From Branchipolynoe longqiensis (taxonomy: Eukaryota; Annelida; Polychaeta; Phyllodocida; Polynoidae), in NCBI GenBank assembly GCA_030323885.1, contig CM059198.1, positions 14,112,462 to 14,176,461 of the forward strand: a DNA stretch of 64,000 nt, read 5' to 3'. The position numbers and the translations under genes were made by a program. The notes beneath the pieces were generated by a model. The model saw nothing but the letters and a program-made list of their open reading frames with translations, was not told where the DNA came from and did no database searches. Numbering within the stretch: the first letter of the stretch is position 1; every line of letters starts with the position of its first letter. Below, piece after piece: positions 1-10,404 of the stretch.

Positions 1-1008
1 CAGTTTGTCTTCTATTGTTTCTGTGTGTTTTGCTTTATTACCCAGTTTACTTTTGGTTGTGATGAGTGTTAGCAGGTCTTTGTCTACCCAAGGGTCTTGG
101 TTTTTTTGTACTTTTATTTTCTTCATGGGACACATCTCATCAATTGATTTTCTTATTTCTGTGATGATGTTGTCCCAATAGATATCAACATCATCTCTGT
201 TTTGTGTGATGTTGTTTATGTTTTGGTGCAGATGATTTTTTAATGTATCTTCTGAGTAGTTTTTTAGGGACCTGCCCATTTTGTATTCATAGTGATTTGT
301 GCTTTTCAGCTTTTTCCTGGTTACATATATTAGTTTATGGTCGCTTATAACCCAGCTTCTAGTGCCCCATTTTGTGGCATGGTTTGAGTTAGGTCTATTG
401 TTGAGCTATTGTTGCTTAGCCTTGTGCTTTCAGTGATGAGCTGCTGCAGGCCTAAGATCTTGATGGTGGTTTGCAGCATTAGTTTATTTTTTTCATTGCT
501 GCTGTAATTCACATTGAAGTCCCCTAGCACAAAGATTTCTGCATTAGCTGATTTTTGTACAGTGTTTATGCTCTTTTCTATTTCTTCAAGGAATACTTCA
601 ATTTCACCAACGGTGGCCTATAGAGGCTCGCTCTGGCTACGTTTGCTTGCTTTTCGTTTTTTATTAGGCACCATAGTAGCTCTATGTGCTCATTTGAGAG
701 ATCTGTTGGTTTTAGCTTTTCAGCGTCTAGGTTTTTGGTGGCTTTGCAGTAAATGGCAATACCTCCACCTTTCTTTGTTTGGTTCATTGCATTAATGTGC
801 TGTCTGTCATTACGTACAAGCCTAAATCCGTCTATATTGAGGGTGTTATTTTGGTGTTTGTCAGTGAACCATGTCTCTGATAATGTCAATACATCTAGAT
901 TGTCTTTTTTTAGATGCATTTTTATTATGTTTATTTTATTGGATGCACTCTGGCAGTTTAGGTGGGCGAAGTGTATGCCCCTTCCCAGTTTGCATTCAAT
1001 CTCTTCTG
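1..1008 (-). pseudogene. LINE ORF2 endonuclease domain, frameshifted and cut by the window edge
   Basis: Read on the minus strand from about 1008, this gives the start of an apurinic-like endonuclease/exonuclease/phosphatase domain of a non-LTR retrotransposon. HLNCQS and LSETWF lie in the first part, GGGIAIYCK and YRPP follow, GDFN is at about 507-530, and the catalytic SDH triplet is encoded at 337-345. A linker with PWVDKDLL follows, which in this superfamily joins the endonuclease to the RT. The frame changes between 578 and 530 and again just before SDH, so the gene is decayed. The RT would lie beyond position 1. The upstream side stops at the DIRS-like element boundary near 1008, so the LINE is either 5' truncated or was split there. 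CR1/Jockey-like lineage is likely but not resolved. Confidence 0.85.
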
Positions 1009-1280
1009 AATATTAGTTATACTAGACTTACTTGTAAGTTGACGTATTACTAGGATTCTTATGAATCTACGAACATGAAGAAAGGATCAGGGGAGAGGAC
1101 AAGCTCGCGCAGGCGGGAAGTAGCCTTAATCTTCGTAGTTGGAGGTAAGCAAAAAACCTAAAACCAGGATCAGGCCCCTATCTCCCTAGCTATTCCTATA
1201 GTTTCCAGTCAACCCTTGATCTTATATCTCTATACTCGAGTTAATGGGTTGTACCTTTCAACATATAGGTGTGGGAGGGC

Positions 1281-1415
1281 GAGCCCCTGATCCTTACCTT
1301 CGTTTTCGTAGATTCGTAGAATCCTAGTAATACGTCAACTTACAAGTAAGTCTAGTATAACTAATATATTCTTACTTCATCTTCCGAATACCGGAAGTTA
1401 AGTATCCGGGGAGAG
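1281..1415. repeat. DIRS internal complementary region
   Basis: Bases 1369-1415 are the reverse complement of 6740-6786 over 47 bases with about two mismatches. Bases 1281-1371 pair with 1008-1093 with small gaps. The segment therefore abuts the complements of both element ends, as expected of the DIRS1 region that templates end joining. Taken alone, the arms 1008-1072 and 1305-1371 look like a 360-bp foldback MITE. The join to the far-end complement at 1369-1415 makes the DIRS reading better. Confidence 0.75.
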
Positions 1416-1872
1416 TCTTTGAAGCATGTTTTTTTGTGTACCGACCTTCTTTCTGACTCTTTTCCCCTTACTTCTTCCAATTCTTTCTGTTTTCCCTGCT
1501 CTTTCTCACATCGGTATCTTGTTTTGTAACATTATAACACCCATGCTTTCCTGGTTTATTTACAGTAACCATCAGTAATTTAGCAATTCATTTTATCGAA
1601 CCATCTGCTTCAGCCATTTCCTAAAAGCATATAAAAATTGTTTTCATTGATTCCAACTGGGGCTCTTTATTCCTTCTTGTTTTCTTCAACAAATACAAGT
1701 CACTCCTACCATATTGTTCTTTCCATCCTTAATCATTATCTTAGGCCTACATCTGCCTGTAGACAAATTGTTTTTTAAAAGACTGTAATTAACCAGCCCT
1801 CGCTTGAGTCTAATTCCATAGGCATTTATCTGTTACCTTAACCTATCTAAATTTAATGTCCTTATTTAATGT
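1416..1872. other. DIRS 3' non-coding region
   Basis: About 450 AT- and pyrimidine-rich bases lie between the recombinase stop and the internal complementary region. No ORF, RNA gene or repeat was recognised. Confidence 0.5.
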
Positions 1873-2787
1873 CTAATTTCTCTGGACTGTCCTGCTCAGG
1901 ATCGTCCTCTGTACCTCCCCAGGGTCCTCATTCGATTCATGGTAAAACTTTGCAAAATTCGCACTGTCCCTCCAGGAAGCATTCCGCATGATTGCGTTCA
2001 AATTTGCTCCCATGGCCTTCGCCGAGGATGCCGACGCTCCTCTGGTACTATGGCCCTTATATTTAGAAGTGTCGATACCTGCTAGCCTCAGCACCTCAAT
2101 AGTCCAACGAGCCAGGGTTGCCCTAGAAATGGGCCCATGCGGCCCTATGTAAGACAGTAAGAGTTGAGTATTTTTCCCCCTTACTTTCTCTGTCCGTGAC
2201 ACATAGCATTTTAACGTTTTAACCACACAAATTCGTCTATTAGCCACATATTTGTAAAACCTCACCGAGTCAAGCGGTTGACCCAATTGGTTATGTTTCA
2301 GTAACGTCTTCATCTTAAACACTATAGAACTGTCCTCAACTTTCATTCTGTCTATATTCAGATTTAAAATCGTCTGGCCTCTCTGTGAAGAGACCAGTAA
2401 CAATAAAACAAACAGTTTATATGACAGTATCTTTAAACTTAACTGAGAATTACCTTGGAGCTTAAGAATCCAATTCAGTACTACCTCCATACTCCAGAAA
2501 CTGTTGTATCTGGGTTGTGGGGGTCTCTCCTCATTGCAGCTCTTACAGAATCACTTAACTAAGTAATCTTCACCAACTGTTTTTCCCTGAGAACATGGTA
2601 AAATTACCCTCAGTGCACATCGTGCTACATTTAACGCCCCGTATCCTACCCCTGTCTCAAACCACATGCATAGATAACGTAACACATCAGCAATTTTGGG
2701 ATTTAAGACCTTTATCCCTTTCTCTAACGCCCATAAGGCCCATCTATTTATGTGGGCATGATAGCTCTTTCTTGTCGAATCTCTCCA
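1873..2787 (-). pseudogene. DIRS tyrosine recombinase with one in-frame stop
   Basis: It would join the element's circular cDNA to the chromosome by the tyrosine-recombinase reaction. Upstream of the 205-residue frame (2490-1873), the same frame continues back to 2787 and reads as the N-terminal core-binding domain (WRDSTRKSYHAHINRW at its start, GYGALNVARCAL later). It is broken only by a TGA at 2551-2553. The catalytic part shows the first arginine in SQRGQTI, the H-x-x-R box in GHSTRGASA, a conserved W, and the nucleophile tyrosine in FAKFYH. All active-site residues seen are intact, so the TGA is the main lesion. Domain order and motifs match DIRS1-group recombinases rather than phage integrases. 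Confidence 0.88.
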
Positions 2788-2883
2788 CGTAAATTAAAAA
2801 TATTGTAGGGTTTTGTTGTCTACTTCATATCCTTGCAAAGTCCTGGCCAGAAGAGGTACCCCACCACGTCAATCTTATGTTGC

Positions 2884-3351
2884 TTAAATCCATGTTTTTT
2901 GGGGCCCTGTCCCAGAAAGGTTTCCCTCTTTCTTCGGGAAGCGCTGTTGCTCCACCGACTCTTCCTGTAGCAGTGGGTGCCGCACCTGCGCCGGCCAGTG
3001 TGGGGCGACTACAATCGCCCTCGTCCCATCCTTTCGGAGTTTGCGTACAACTTTGGGGATGAGGCTGAATGGTGGGAAGCAATAAATAAAATTATTACCC
3101 CAGTCAAAAGAGAAGGCATCTGTTTTCCAGTTGTCTGGTTCTGGCTCCCAGCTCACATAATTTGGTAACTGGGCGTTAAGTCTAGACGCAAACATATCTA
3201 CATTGGGCGTACCCCATTGTTTGCATAGCCTGTTAAAAATATTCTCATTTAACTTCCATTCCAAATGGTCTAAGAACTTTCTCGAACATAGGTCTGCCAA
3301 GACGTTCTCCACACCCGGTATGTGAGTGATAGTTAACCAGTTGTTAGACAC
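2884..3351 (-). CDS. DIRS RNase H end and methylase-like (MT) domain
   Basis: This 155-residue frame continues the RT-RNase H frame after a single TAG at 3364-3366 (same phase). It opens with the last RNase H motif, HIPGVENVLAD, and then the conserved block typical of DIRS1 elements: WGTPNVDMFASRLNAQLPNY, a DAFSFDW segment and a CFPPF segment. In DIRS families this region is annotated as a phage-type adenine-methylase-like domain, and its role in transposition is not established. The C-terminus is lost or frameshifted before the recombinase begins. Confidence 0.8.
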   Translation of the reverse strand: MSNNWLTITHIPGVENVLADLCSRKFLDHLEWKLNENIFNRLCKQWGTPNVDMFASRLNAQLPNYVSWEPEPDNWKTDAFSFDWGNNFIYCFPPFSLIPKVVRKLRKDGTRAIVVAPHWPAQVRHPLLQEESVEQQRFPKKEGNLSGTGPQKTWI

Positions 3352-3363
3352 TTCTGCCCATTC

Positions 3364-4761
3364 CTAAACCTTTAATGCTTCTACTAAGCAATCTTCTGAT
3401 TTTGTGCCCCCCATATTGTTTATATACGCTAGGGCTGTAGTATTATCTGTTCTTATCCTGATATGAGTATTCTCTATCCTACATAAACTTTTCAGTCCAA
3501 AATAAATAGCCTTCAATTCCAACACATTAATGTGTGCTAGCTCTTGAGGATGCCAATGCCCTCCCGTCTGCTTTGTCTCCGTATGCGCCCCCCATCCCAT
3601 TAGGGAAGCATCTGTCAGCAGTTCGTACTTTGGTTCTTCCCTTCTTATCATTCTTGGTCGTCTCATATTCTTTATCCACCAATAAATGTCTGACTTTCCT
3701 TCCTCTGAAATCCACATTATATCATCAAATTCACCTTTACTTCTTTTGAGTGCTTTAATCTTATCCCTTCCTAATTGTTTAAAATGTGCCCCAGAGTACT
3801 CTGCTGCTGGTGAATAGGCCACCATCAGGCCTACTAATCCCGCCACCTGCCTGATGCTCGGGAAATCTTCTCCTAAGGTTTGGTGTATTACTAAAGTTAA
3901 CTTTTCCACCTTGTCTTTTGTTAGTGAAACTGTCATTTCCGCTGAGTTGATATCAAACCCCAACAATTTTAGGCACCGGGTAGGTTTTAGTACAGATTTC
4001 TCTCGGTTAACCGTGAACCCTAATGTTTCAAACATAACTACCAAATCTGTAATTGCTGTCAAGCAATCCCCATACGTACATCCTATGACAAAACTATCAT
4101 CTAAATATGGGAAACATACGTGTCCCCTTCCCCCCATCTCCGAGTAGGTAGGCTTGAGCAATTTAGTAAAAATGCATGGCCCTGGCGCCAACCCATTTGG
4201 CAGGACCTGGTACTCGAGTAAACTCTTTCGTAGATGAAATCTTAAGTACTTTCTTTGTGATTTCTTTATATTTAACGAATAATAAGCACCCGTTAAATCC
4301 ACACTCGCCATCCACATATCTACATCCAATAGGTCTAATGCTGTCTTCAGATTAAACATTTTGAAATGCTCATAATAAATTATCTTATTTAATTCCGTTA
4401 AGTCAAGGATCATACAGAAATTTCCATTAGGCTTAGGTCTTAGAAAGATATTTGAGATCCACTGGTCCTGTACTGGACTCACCTCCAACAGAACTCCCTT
4501 CTTTATTAAGTTAGTCACATCTACATTTACAAACTTTATTTCCGTACTATCCATCTTAAATGGTAATGGTTCTCTTAATTGTATCGGGGTCTTTTCAAAC
4601 GGTATCGTTAAACCTACTACACAATTCAAAATCCATTTATCACTAGTTAATTTTGACCAGTTTTTAAGAGCATTAGTTATGTTGCCTGCTTTAAAGCTAT
4701 TTAATGGTTCCTTACCCTTAATCAGCTCTGTGGAGCCACCCACCTGGACAGGGTGCCTCAC
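3364..4761 (-). CDS. DIRS reverse transcriptase and RNase H
   Basis: This 465-residue frame would copy element RNA into DNA and degrade the template. RT signatures in order are the first catalytic aspartate in SVDLTGAYYS, the block LPNGLAPGP, and the metal-binding YLDD in the palm. The RNase H follows with LLTDASLMGWGA, INVLELKAI and RTDNTTALAY, carrying the expected acidic residues. It opens at a GTG, so the true start or expression mode is unknown. The space to gag holds several stops in this phase, so the two are separate ORFs. A TAG at 3364-3366 splits it from the RNase H end. Confidence 0.9.
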   Translation of the reverse strand: MRHPVQVGGSTELIKGKEPLNSFKAGNITNALKNWSKLTSDKWILNCVVGLTIPFEKTPIQLREPLPFKMDSTEIKFVNVDVTNLIKKGVLLEVSPVQDQWISNIFLRPKPNGNFCMILDLTELNKIIYYEHFKMFNLKTALDLLDVDMWMASVDLTGAYYSLNIKKSQRKYLRFHLRKSLLEYQVLPNGLAPGPCIFTKLLKPTYSEMGGRGHVCFPYLDDSFVIGCTYGDCLTAITDLVVMFETLGFTVNREKSVLKPTRCLKLLGFDINSAEMTVSLTKDKVEKLTLVIHQTLGEDFPSIRQVAGLVGLMVAYSPAAEYSGAHFKQLGRDKIKALKRSKGEFDDIMWISEEGKSDIYWWIKNMRRPRMIRREEPKYELLTDASLMGWGAHTETKQTGGHWHPQELAHINVLELKAIYFGLKSLCRIENTHIRIRTDNTTALAYINNMGGTKSEDCLVEALKV

Positions 4762-4878
4762 TTCTGAAAACCCCGGTTAATGTTTCCATGGCCATGCCCC
4801 CCTCTCGGGATAGACAGGACACTGTTGTGGGAGTAATCGTCAGCCGTCCTACCAAACTTTCTCTCCGGCTGTAGTGGC

Positions 4879-6360
4879 CTACCTCCCCAGGCCTGGTTTC
4901 CTCTCGCCCCTCGGGTTCCTGAATTGCCTGTTGTAAGGGCCGCCGTATCGTCCCTGATGTTCGAAGGGGTTCCTTCTCTTCCCTCTGTATGCCAGATTAG
5001 TGTTCATGCAATTATCAGACGCTCTCACCGATTTTAGGAGTTGTTTGTTTCTTTCCCCTAGATTTTCACCCAGCAAGAACTCAGTTGCCTCCGGTAAGTC
5101 GCCATACACATCCCTTTTGTCTTTAATGAGTTCCTTCCCCAACTGGGAATGAACTACCTTCCGAACACTTAACTTCCGATCCAGTTTCATCTGTGCGTGA
5201 GTAGTAACTACTAACTTTATAGCGTTTAACATGTTCACTGCCCGCCCATCCAACTCCGGGTCAGCCGTACCCCTTTTTAGTATAATATCCATAGTAGGTG
5301 TGATGGCCGTAAGAACCCCCACTATGCCTTTAGAAGCCGTGAGAACCGCATTCTCACCATCCTTCCTGCTCTCAGCGAATCTTATTTCTTCATTTAACAC
5401 CTGTACCCTCGTGGATGGCACATCTGCTAATCCTGTATACATGTGGGAAATTTCCCTAATTGTCTTCAAATGTTTCTGTGCACCCTCATTCGGGCCAGCA
5501 TAATAATGCTGGATGGCACCCGCCATACTTTCACTAATTGTAATCCGAGGGGTCACCGGCTTCTTCACCTTCTTGTAGGTCTCTTGAAGCTCTGTCAACA
5601 ACGTTCCCTTCTGCAGGCTTGTATCTAACCTAAATTCCCGCCTAGGTTTGATTTCCACATGTTGAGCTGTATTGTTATTGTTATTATTAGGTGTGACTGT
5701 CACCTTGGGCAGGTCCAGCGCCTTTGGCGGCTGCGGAATCCTAAAGCTCTCGAACGGCGACACTTTGCTCATACAAGCTTCCGACACAGCCGGCACCTGT
5801 GGTTTTAGCGCAAGCACACCAGATTTTAACGGTGCCACTTGTTCCGCCGTATTTAACGAACATATCGAATCAACTTCGTCTTCATCCCAAAATTGAGTTC
5901 TTTGATCACTGTCCACTGGCTCATAATCCGCCCACATGCTGTCACCGCCATCATGACCTACATAATCCTCGGTTTCAGCCTCATAACCCAGATACGCCTC
6001 GCGACCGCCATCCTGACCTACTTCGGATTCACAGTCAACACGCCACTCTTCACGAAGGCGTTCAGAATCTTTGTGAAAACACTTCGCTTCATCTCTTAGC
6101 GCCAATATCTCTTCGTACATTTTCTTGAATGTTGACATATCAGGGCCTGGAGATAACTCCGGTATGCTAGCCACGCTACACACCACACTAGCTTGACCTA
6201 CATCGCCATTTTTTGTGCGCGTCTTAGATTTTTCTCCCGCCATATTCTTACGCGGTTTAGTTTTGGCTAACCTCTGCGGTTTCACCGCCTCACTCTCCGA
6301 ATCACTTAAACAATGTAACGGAGCCGGTGGCTTGTCTTCAACCGACATCATTCTTGCCAT
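4879..6360 (-). CDS. DIRS Gag-like protein
   Basis: This 493-residue uninterrupted frame begins MARMMSVEDKPPAP and lies first in the minus-strand element, the gag position in DIRS. The N-terminal third is acidic and low in complexity. An asparagine run sits near residue 230. The central part is helical and charged, and the end is rich in R, G and N (GGPYNRQFRNPRGERKPGLG), suited to RNA binding. No zinc knuckle is seen, which is normal for DIRS1-group Gag. Identification rests mainly on position and composition. Confidence 0.7.
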   Translation of the reverse strand: MARMMSVEDKPPAPLHCLSDSESEAVKPQRLAKTKPRKNMAGEKSKTRTKNGDVGQASVVCSVASIPELSPGPDMSTFKKMYEEILALRDEAKCFHKDSERLREEWRVDCESEVGQDGGREAYLGYEAETEDYVGHDGGDSMWADYEPVDSDQRTQFWDEDEVDSICSLNTAEQVAPLKSGVLALKPQVPAVSEACMSKVSPFESFRIPQPPKALDLPKVTVTPNNNNNNTAQHVEIKPRREFRLDTSLQKGTLLTELQETYKKVKKPVTPRITISESMAGAIQHYYAGPNEGAQKHLKTIREISHMYTGLADVPSTRVQVLNEEIRFAESRKDGENAVLTASKGIVGVLTAITPTMDIILKRGTADPELDGRAVNMLNAIKLVVTTHAQMKLDRKLSVRKVVHSQLGKELIKDKRDVYGDLPEATEFLLGENLGERNKQLLKSVRASDNCMNTNLAYRGKRRNPFEHQGRYGGPYNRQFRNPRGERKPGLGR

Positions 6361-6705
6361 TTATTCTGGTATTTCAACCATCTATTCTGGTATTTCAACC
6401 GTCAGTCTATTCTGGTATTTCAACCGTCAGTAACGCGACCACTCCGTCAATTCTAGCCAGTAGCTTCGATCGAACGGCCGAGATCTGTCCAAGCACGGGT
6501 CTCGCAGTCTTACTGGTCATTCTGAAACGACAATGCAGGCTCTTAGCTCTATATATATATATATATTACATCACATACTCAGGTTGAATCCACAATCCCA
6601 AGTAAATTAATGTTTTCATTCAACAATCGTGATATAAATCCTCCTTTAAACTTACCTTTAGTAGCCTCCTCCAACTCGCTGTTGCCACTTCGCTGCCGAG
6701 TTTCA

Positions 6706-6786
6706 AACTGAGGCTACTTCCGGCCTGCGCGAGCTTGTCCTCTCCCCGGCTACTTAGCTTCCGGTATTCGGAAGATGAAGTAAGAA
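6706..6786. repeat. DIRS left inverted terminal repeat (5' end of the minus-strand element)
   Basis: Its outer 47 bases (6740-6786) are inverted at 1369-1415, and its inner part (6706-6745) is inverted at 1092-1126. Between this repeat and the gag start lie three near-copies of a motif beginning tattctggtatttcaacc (6361-6430), a short direct repeat that may belong to the leader. Confidence 0.75.
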
Positions 6787-7500
6787 CCATATTTATTTTA
6801 CTTTAAATAATATTTTTAGGATAGTGGTTGCTTGATTTCGCGAGTTTTTGATTTTGTTTTGATTTTATTTTGGCTTAGTGATTGATGGATTCGGGGTGTA
6901 TGTGCTGGTGCATACAGCACACATGGCCCCTTTTGATAGATAGTCATGCATACCTCCATTACTTTTACTTTTACCTGTGCGCATAGAGGAAGACATGAAC
7001 ATTAAAGTGTGTATTAGTTGTACCTGATTATACTTATGATTTAGGGTTTGGTTAGTGAAATTTATCAAAGTTTGTGATACTTATGTTTTGGAGCCCTGGT
7101 GCTCTTTCCAGTTCTCCATGATGCTTTTTAACAGCGTGGCACTGTCATATCTGGCATATTCCTCATTGTAGTGTATACCTTCCGTCATACCAATGCCATA
7201 TCGTGCCGCTCTCTTTCCATGCCTTGTTTTGTGGGTTGACAGTTTGTTGTTTTTTAATCTAGTGTGGGCGGAAGTGGAGCAAGCTGTGCATTGCTATGTT
7301 TTTTGCACTGTCTCCTTACCTGCTGGGAGAGCTCTTATGCTTTCTCCTGCTCTTCATTTTCAATTACTTCTTGTTTTCTTATGACATATTTGTTTTTGCT
7401 CGTTTATTTATTTGTTTATTTGTTTATTTATTTGTATTTGCTTCCTTGCACAGGCTTTCCTTTATTTTTTGGAGGATGTTCCCCATTTTATTTTTGTATC
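6787..7500. other. Non-coding stretch between DIRS element and Gypsy relic
   Basis: AT-rich sequence with a tttatttgtttatttg simple repeat near 7405-7435. A 67-residue minus frame (6865-7068) has no recognisable domain. No gene is supported. Confidence 0.4.
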
Positions 7501-7915
7501 CTTGTTTTACTGTTTCGCCTTCACTGGCGCTGTCCAGGTAATTAACGGCACAGTGGTGGGAGCGCTCCGCGAATGGCTGAGACGGATCGGGCATGCGGAT
7601 GACCTCGAAGAAGCCACCAGGGAGGAGATCACGCAGTTCTCCCTGGGCTATGCAAGTGGTATGCTGCAAGACATTATTTCAAGTGTCTTCAGGGAGGATA
7701 GAGAGGGAGACTGGAGCGCGGTGGCCAAGACGGTCACCGAGGCACTCCTGTCGCTAGATGAGCACGACCACCTGCGGAATGTTGTGAGTAAGATGAGAGA
7801 GGAGAGGAGACAGCGTAATTCAATCTGGCACAACAGATTGAAGACCTGTCACTGGTGCTGTGAGAGGCGGTGGAGAATCAACGGCAAAGCTGACGATACA
7901 ACCAATGACACCTAA
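7412..7915 (+). pseudogene. Gypsy gag capsid fragment
   Basis: From about 7530 the frame encodes GALREWLRRIGHADD, then a helical stretch with LQDIISSVF and DEHDHLRNVVSKM. This lines up with the Gag at 55238-56047, where GALREW, LHEVLFTAF and DEKTHLKSIVMTM occur in the same order and spacing. The first 40 residues come from an AT-rich, intron-like upstream stretch and are probably not gag. After about 7830 the similarity stops, consistent with an internal deletion. Confidence 0.7.
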
Positions 7916-7923
7916 ACCAAGAC

Positions 7924-8093
7924 GCAGATGTACCAGAACTAACAGTGGGAGATGCAGTAATGGTCAGGGTGAATGAGAAGGGAGCTCTGGAGAGATGGTA
8001 TGACCCAGGGTATATTATTACCAGGATATGGGGTCAAGTGATAACTGTGGTAGGACCGGGTAATGCCAGCAAAGTTCTGAACTTAGTGTGTTA
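7924..8093 (+). pseudogene. Gypsy integrase C-terminal domain fragment
   Basis: A frame reading VGDAVMVRVNEKGALERWYD and then PGYIITR and VVGPGN matches the integrase C-terminal domain at about 50170-50370 ([30 protein letters not shown]). It ends in a stop at about 8091-8093. Its presence about 100 bases after a gag fragment shows that the middle of the element was lost. Confidence 0.75.
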
Positions 8094-8930
8094 AAAGTAG
8101 AACTAGGAATTCAGTGGGAAGGAATGCTTCCACAATTAACGTGCACGCAAAGACGCGCAGCGCAAAGGGAAAGAGAATGGAGCATTTAACCCAACGCGAG
8201 TCACGAAACACCCACTTGGCATCGGGCCAGTAACGCCGGTGCAAACACGCATAAACGCTGCATCAAACAACATGCAGTAGTAAACAATATAAGGTACGGG
8301 AAAAACACCAACATCATATTCGTAATTATATGTTGTCATTATATTCGCTGTGGAAAATAGAAATTGTAAGAGCAGGCAAGGGATTACACTGATCTATCGG
8401 TGTACCGCAAATATCATGATAACAGATACAATGCGGGAACAGACGGCGCAGTGGGTATCAGTAAATCCCGCAATCATGGGATTTCACACTTGTTAGATAC
8501 AGACAATCGGACAAGGACCGGAAGGATCAGACATTAACGGTCAGATATAATGATAAGTGGAGACTTGGATTAGGGACTGAGGCAGATTAAGCACATTGAA
8601 GATAATCAGTGGTGTTGATGTAAGTTGTAACCAAGAGATGCGGGAGCCCGGAACAATTGGACAAGGTTGGACGATGATAAGCCCCATTAAAGGCGATACC
8701 AGGATAGGAGGATTACTGCGAGCAAGCCGAACCACAGTGGTAATGGAACAAGGGAGAGATAAGGGAACAAAGGGAGCATGGGGGAGACGGAACATGACAC
8801 ACACTCACACACACACCCACACACAGCAAATAAATGTGTTTGGGTATAATTTGAAGAGGGATAAGATAAACAACATGACAGAGATGGGGGGGGGAGAAGA
8901 TAAACATCACAAGCGGAGCAGGAGTGTTGG
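8094..8930. other. Non-coding stretch with a CA microsatellite
   Basis: No conserved coding frame was recognised. A short CA-rich run lies at about 8800-8825. It is probably degraded sequence between integrase and the envelope-like region. Confidence 0.4.
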
Positions 8931-9801
8931 GTGAGCACGAGAGTAGGTGAATACACCAAAGCGCGGCCGGAGCTGAGCCACTATCGCCGCCGTCTAAACA
9001 CCAACTTGAGAATGACCAGAGTTTGCAACATCGATATGTGGGCAGTCCCAGTGCTTGGCAGCTTCCTAGCCATACTCACCAATGGACTGGTCCCTGATGG
9101 GGATCTTTTCAGCCAGGACGGAATGTTCGTGAGGGACCAGGGGAAAGCATGGTCCATCACCGCGATATGGCAACTGGTGGTGATAGCTACACCACCAGTG
9201 TGCCCACCCGTGGCCCAATGGATCGCCTCTGTCGAGAGGTGCATAGCCCGCACAAACAACAATCGGTGGTCGGGAGTGCAGCAGAACTGGGGTAATAGAC
9301 TAGAAGCCATAAAAATCCAGCTCTCCGAGGGCCCGGAACTGAGCAAAAAGGGGCCAGCAAGGATAAAGCGGCCCCTTTCGACTTTGTGGGTGCGGGGGCT
9401 TCTTGGCTGTTCGGAGTAGATACCCAGGACCAACTGGACCGAGTTGACAAAGTTGTCAAATGGGGCCAGCTGTGTGTACTGCGGCACTCAAGGATAATCA
9501 GGGCGTGATGCTGATCCTGATGAACAGCTCTCAAAATATACAATGAGAACTGGCTCATAGGATGGGCATGGTGGAGGAAACAACGGAGGAGGCGATGGAG
9601 ATGGTAAGAAACCAAATTATGGCGGTGGTAGATAAGTTGAGGCTAGAGCAAAGAATTACCCATTCTAAACAAGTAATTGAGACAGCTATGGCGGTGTACC
9701 GCGCCAATCAGACCCAACATCACCGTCTAGAAATGCAATTGGAGAAGGGCGAGCTCACGAAGGAGCTCCTGGGGAAAGCTAGGTTAATAGAGGTGCTATG
9801 A
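8931..9801 (+). pseudogene. Envelope-like (fusion-protein-like) relic, N-terminal part
   Basis: Two frames (8931-9419 and 9562-9801) lie downstream of the integrase end, where errantivirus-like Gypsy elements carry env. A basic RIKR stretch occurs near 9360-9375. In a neighbouring frame it is followed by a hydrophobic/glycine segment and WLFGV, which resembles the cleavage site and fusion-peptide region of baculovirus F-type envelope proteins. A helical, charged segment follows. The reading frame is broken in several places, so no product is expected. The family assignment is inferred from pattern and position and is tentative. Confidence 0.4.
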
Positions 9802-9858
9802 GCCGCTCGAGAGGCAGGATTTGAGGGGTTTCCAGTGCACTGGTAATATAAGAATACA

Positions 9859-10404
9859 GTGGTTTCACAAGTATGGGGCAGAGAAGGCCACTTGGCATAT
9901 AACATCGCCTTGCTGTTAATTGTGAACGAACGATACCTGCTCTTCGGTCTCAACTATCTACCGGTGCAGGTCGGCGATGCTCATGTCCATACGGTGGTAG
10001 GCGCACTTTGGGTAGCAGTGAGCACAGAGACAAGCGCAAGCTTTGTGCCCATGGAGTGTACGGGTAAGGGACCGGAGGTGTGCTGGGCGGTGCCAGAAAC
10101 AACCATACATGGCTGCGAAGCCCCAATGGTCAAAGGTCCACTCCCAGTACAATGTAAACTGAGAGTGCGCAAAACACCTACAGGGTCAGCAACAGTAATA
10201 CCTCCCCAGCACGATAAGACTTGGGCCGCAATTTCACCACATGGAGCAGACACAGCCATGTTGGTGCAGAGCCCTGGAAAAGTCCCTACCCGGGTAAGAA
10301 TTGCGATACCAACATTGGTGGAGCTACCACAAGGGTGCACCATCGAGGGAGAATTGTGGAGATTGCGGTCAATCCAGGTACAAATACAGAACATAGTGAA
10401 ATAG
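9859..10404 (+). pseudogene. Envelope-like relic, middle part
   Basis: A 181-residue cysteine-containing frame (GTG start) downstream of the putative fusion-peptide region. It contains spaced cysteines and proline/valine-rich beta-like segments, but no domain I can name with confidence. It stops where LINE tail repeats begin at about 10399. Similar sequence appears to resume after 11345, so the LINE probably landed inside it. Confidence 0.35.

Larger units (their letters stand above)
1008..6786 (-). mobile_element. DIRS1-like tyrosine-recombinase retrotransposon, structurally near complete
   Basis: On the minus strand the order is gag (6360-4879), RT-RNase H-methylase-like (4761-2884) and tyrosine recombinase (2787-1873), which is the DIRS order. 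The ends also fit DIRS. The left terminus (6740-6786) has an inverted copy at 1369-1415, and the right terminus (1008-1093) has an inverted copy at 1281-1371. The two copies touch and form an internal complementary region at 1281-1415. Inner terminal sequence at about 6706-6745 is inverted at 1092-1126. DIRS elements are thought to replicate through a circle closed over this complementary region. The RT and YR frames each carry a single in-frame stop, so this copy is probably dead. Confidence 0.85.

Noticed and set aside
1008..1373. Independent foldback MITE
   Set aside because: The right arm is joined to the complement of the far DIRS terminus, which is better explained as a DIRS internal complementary region.
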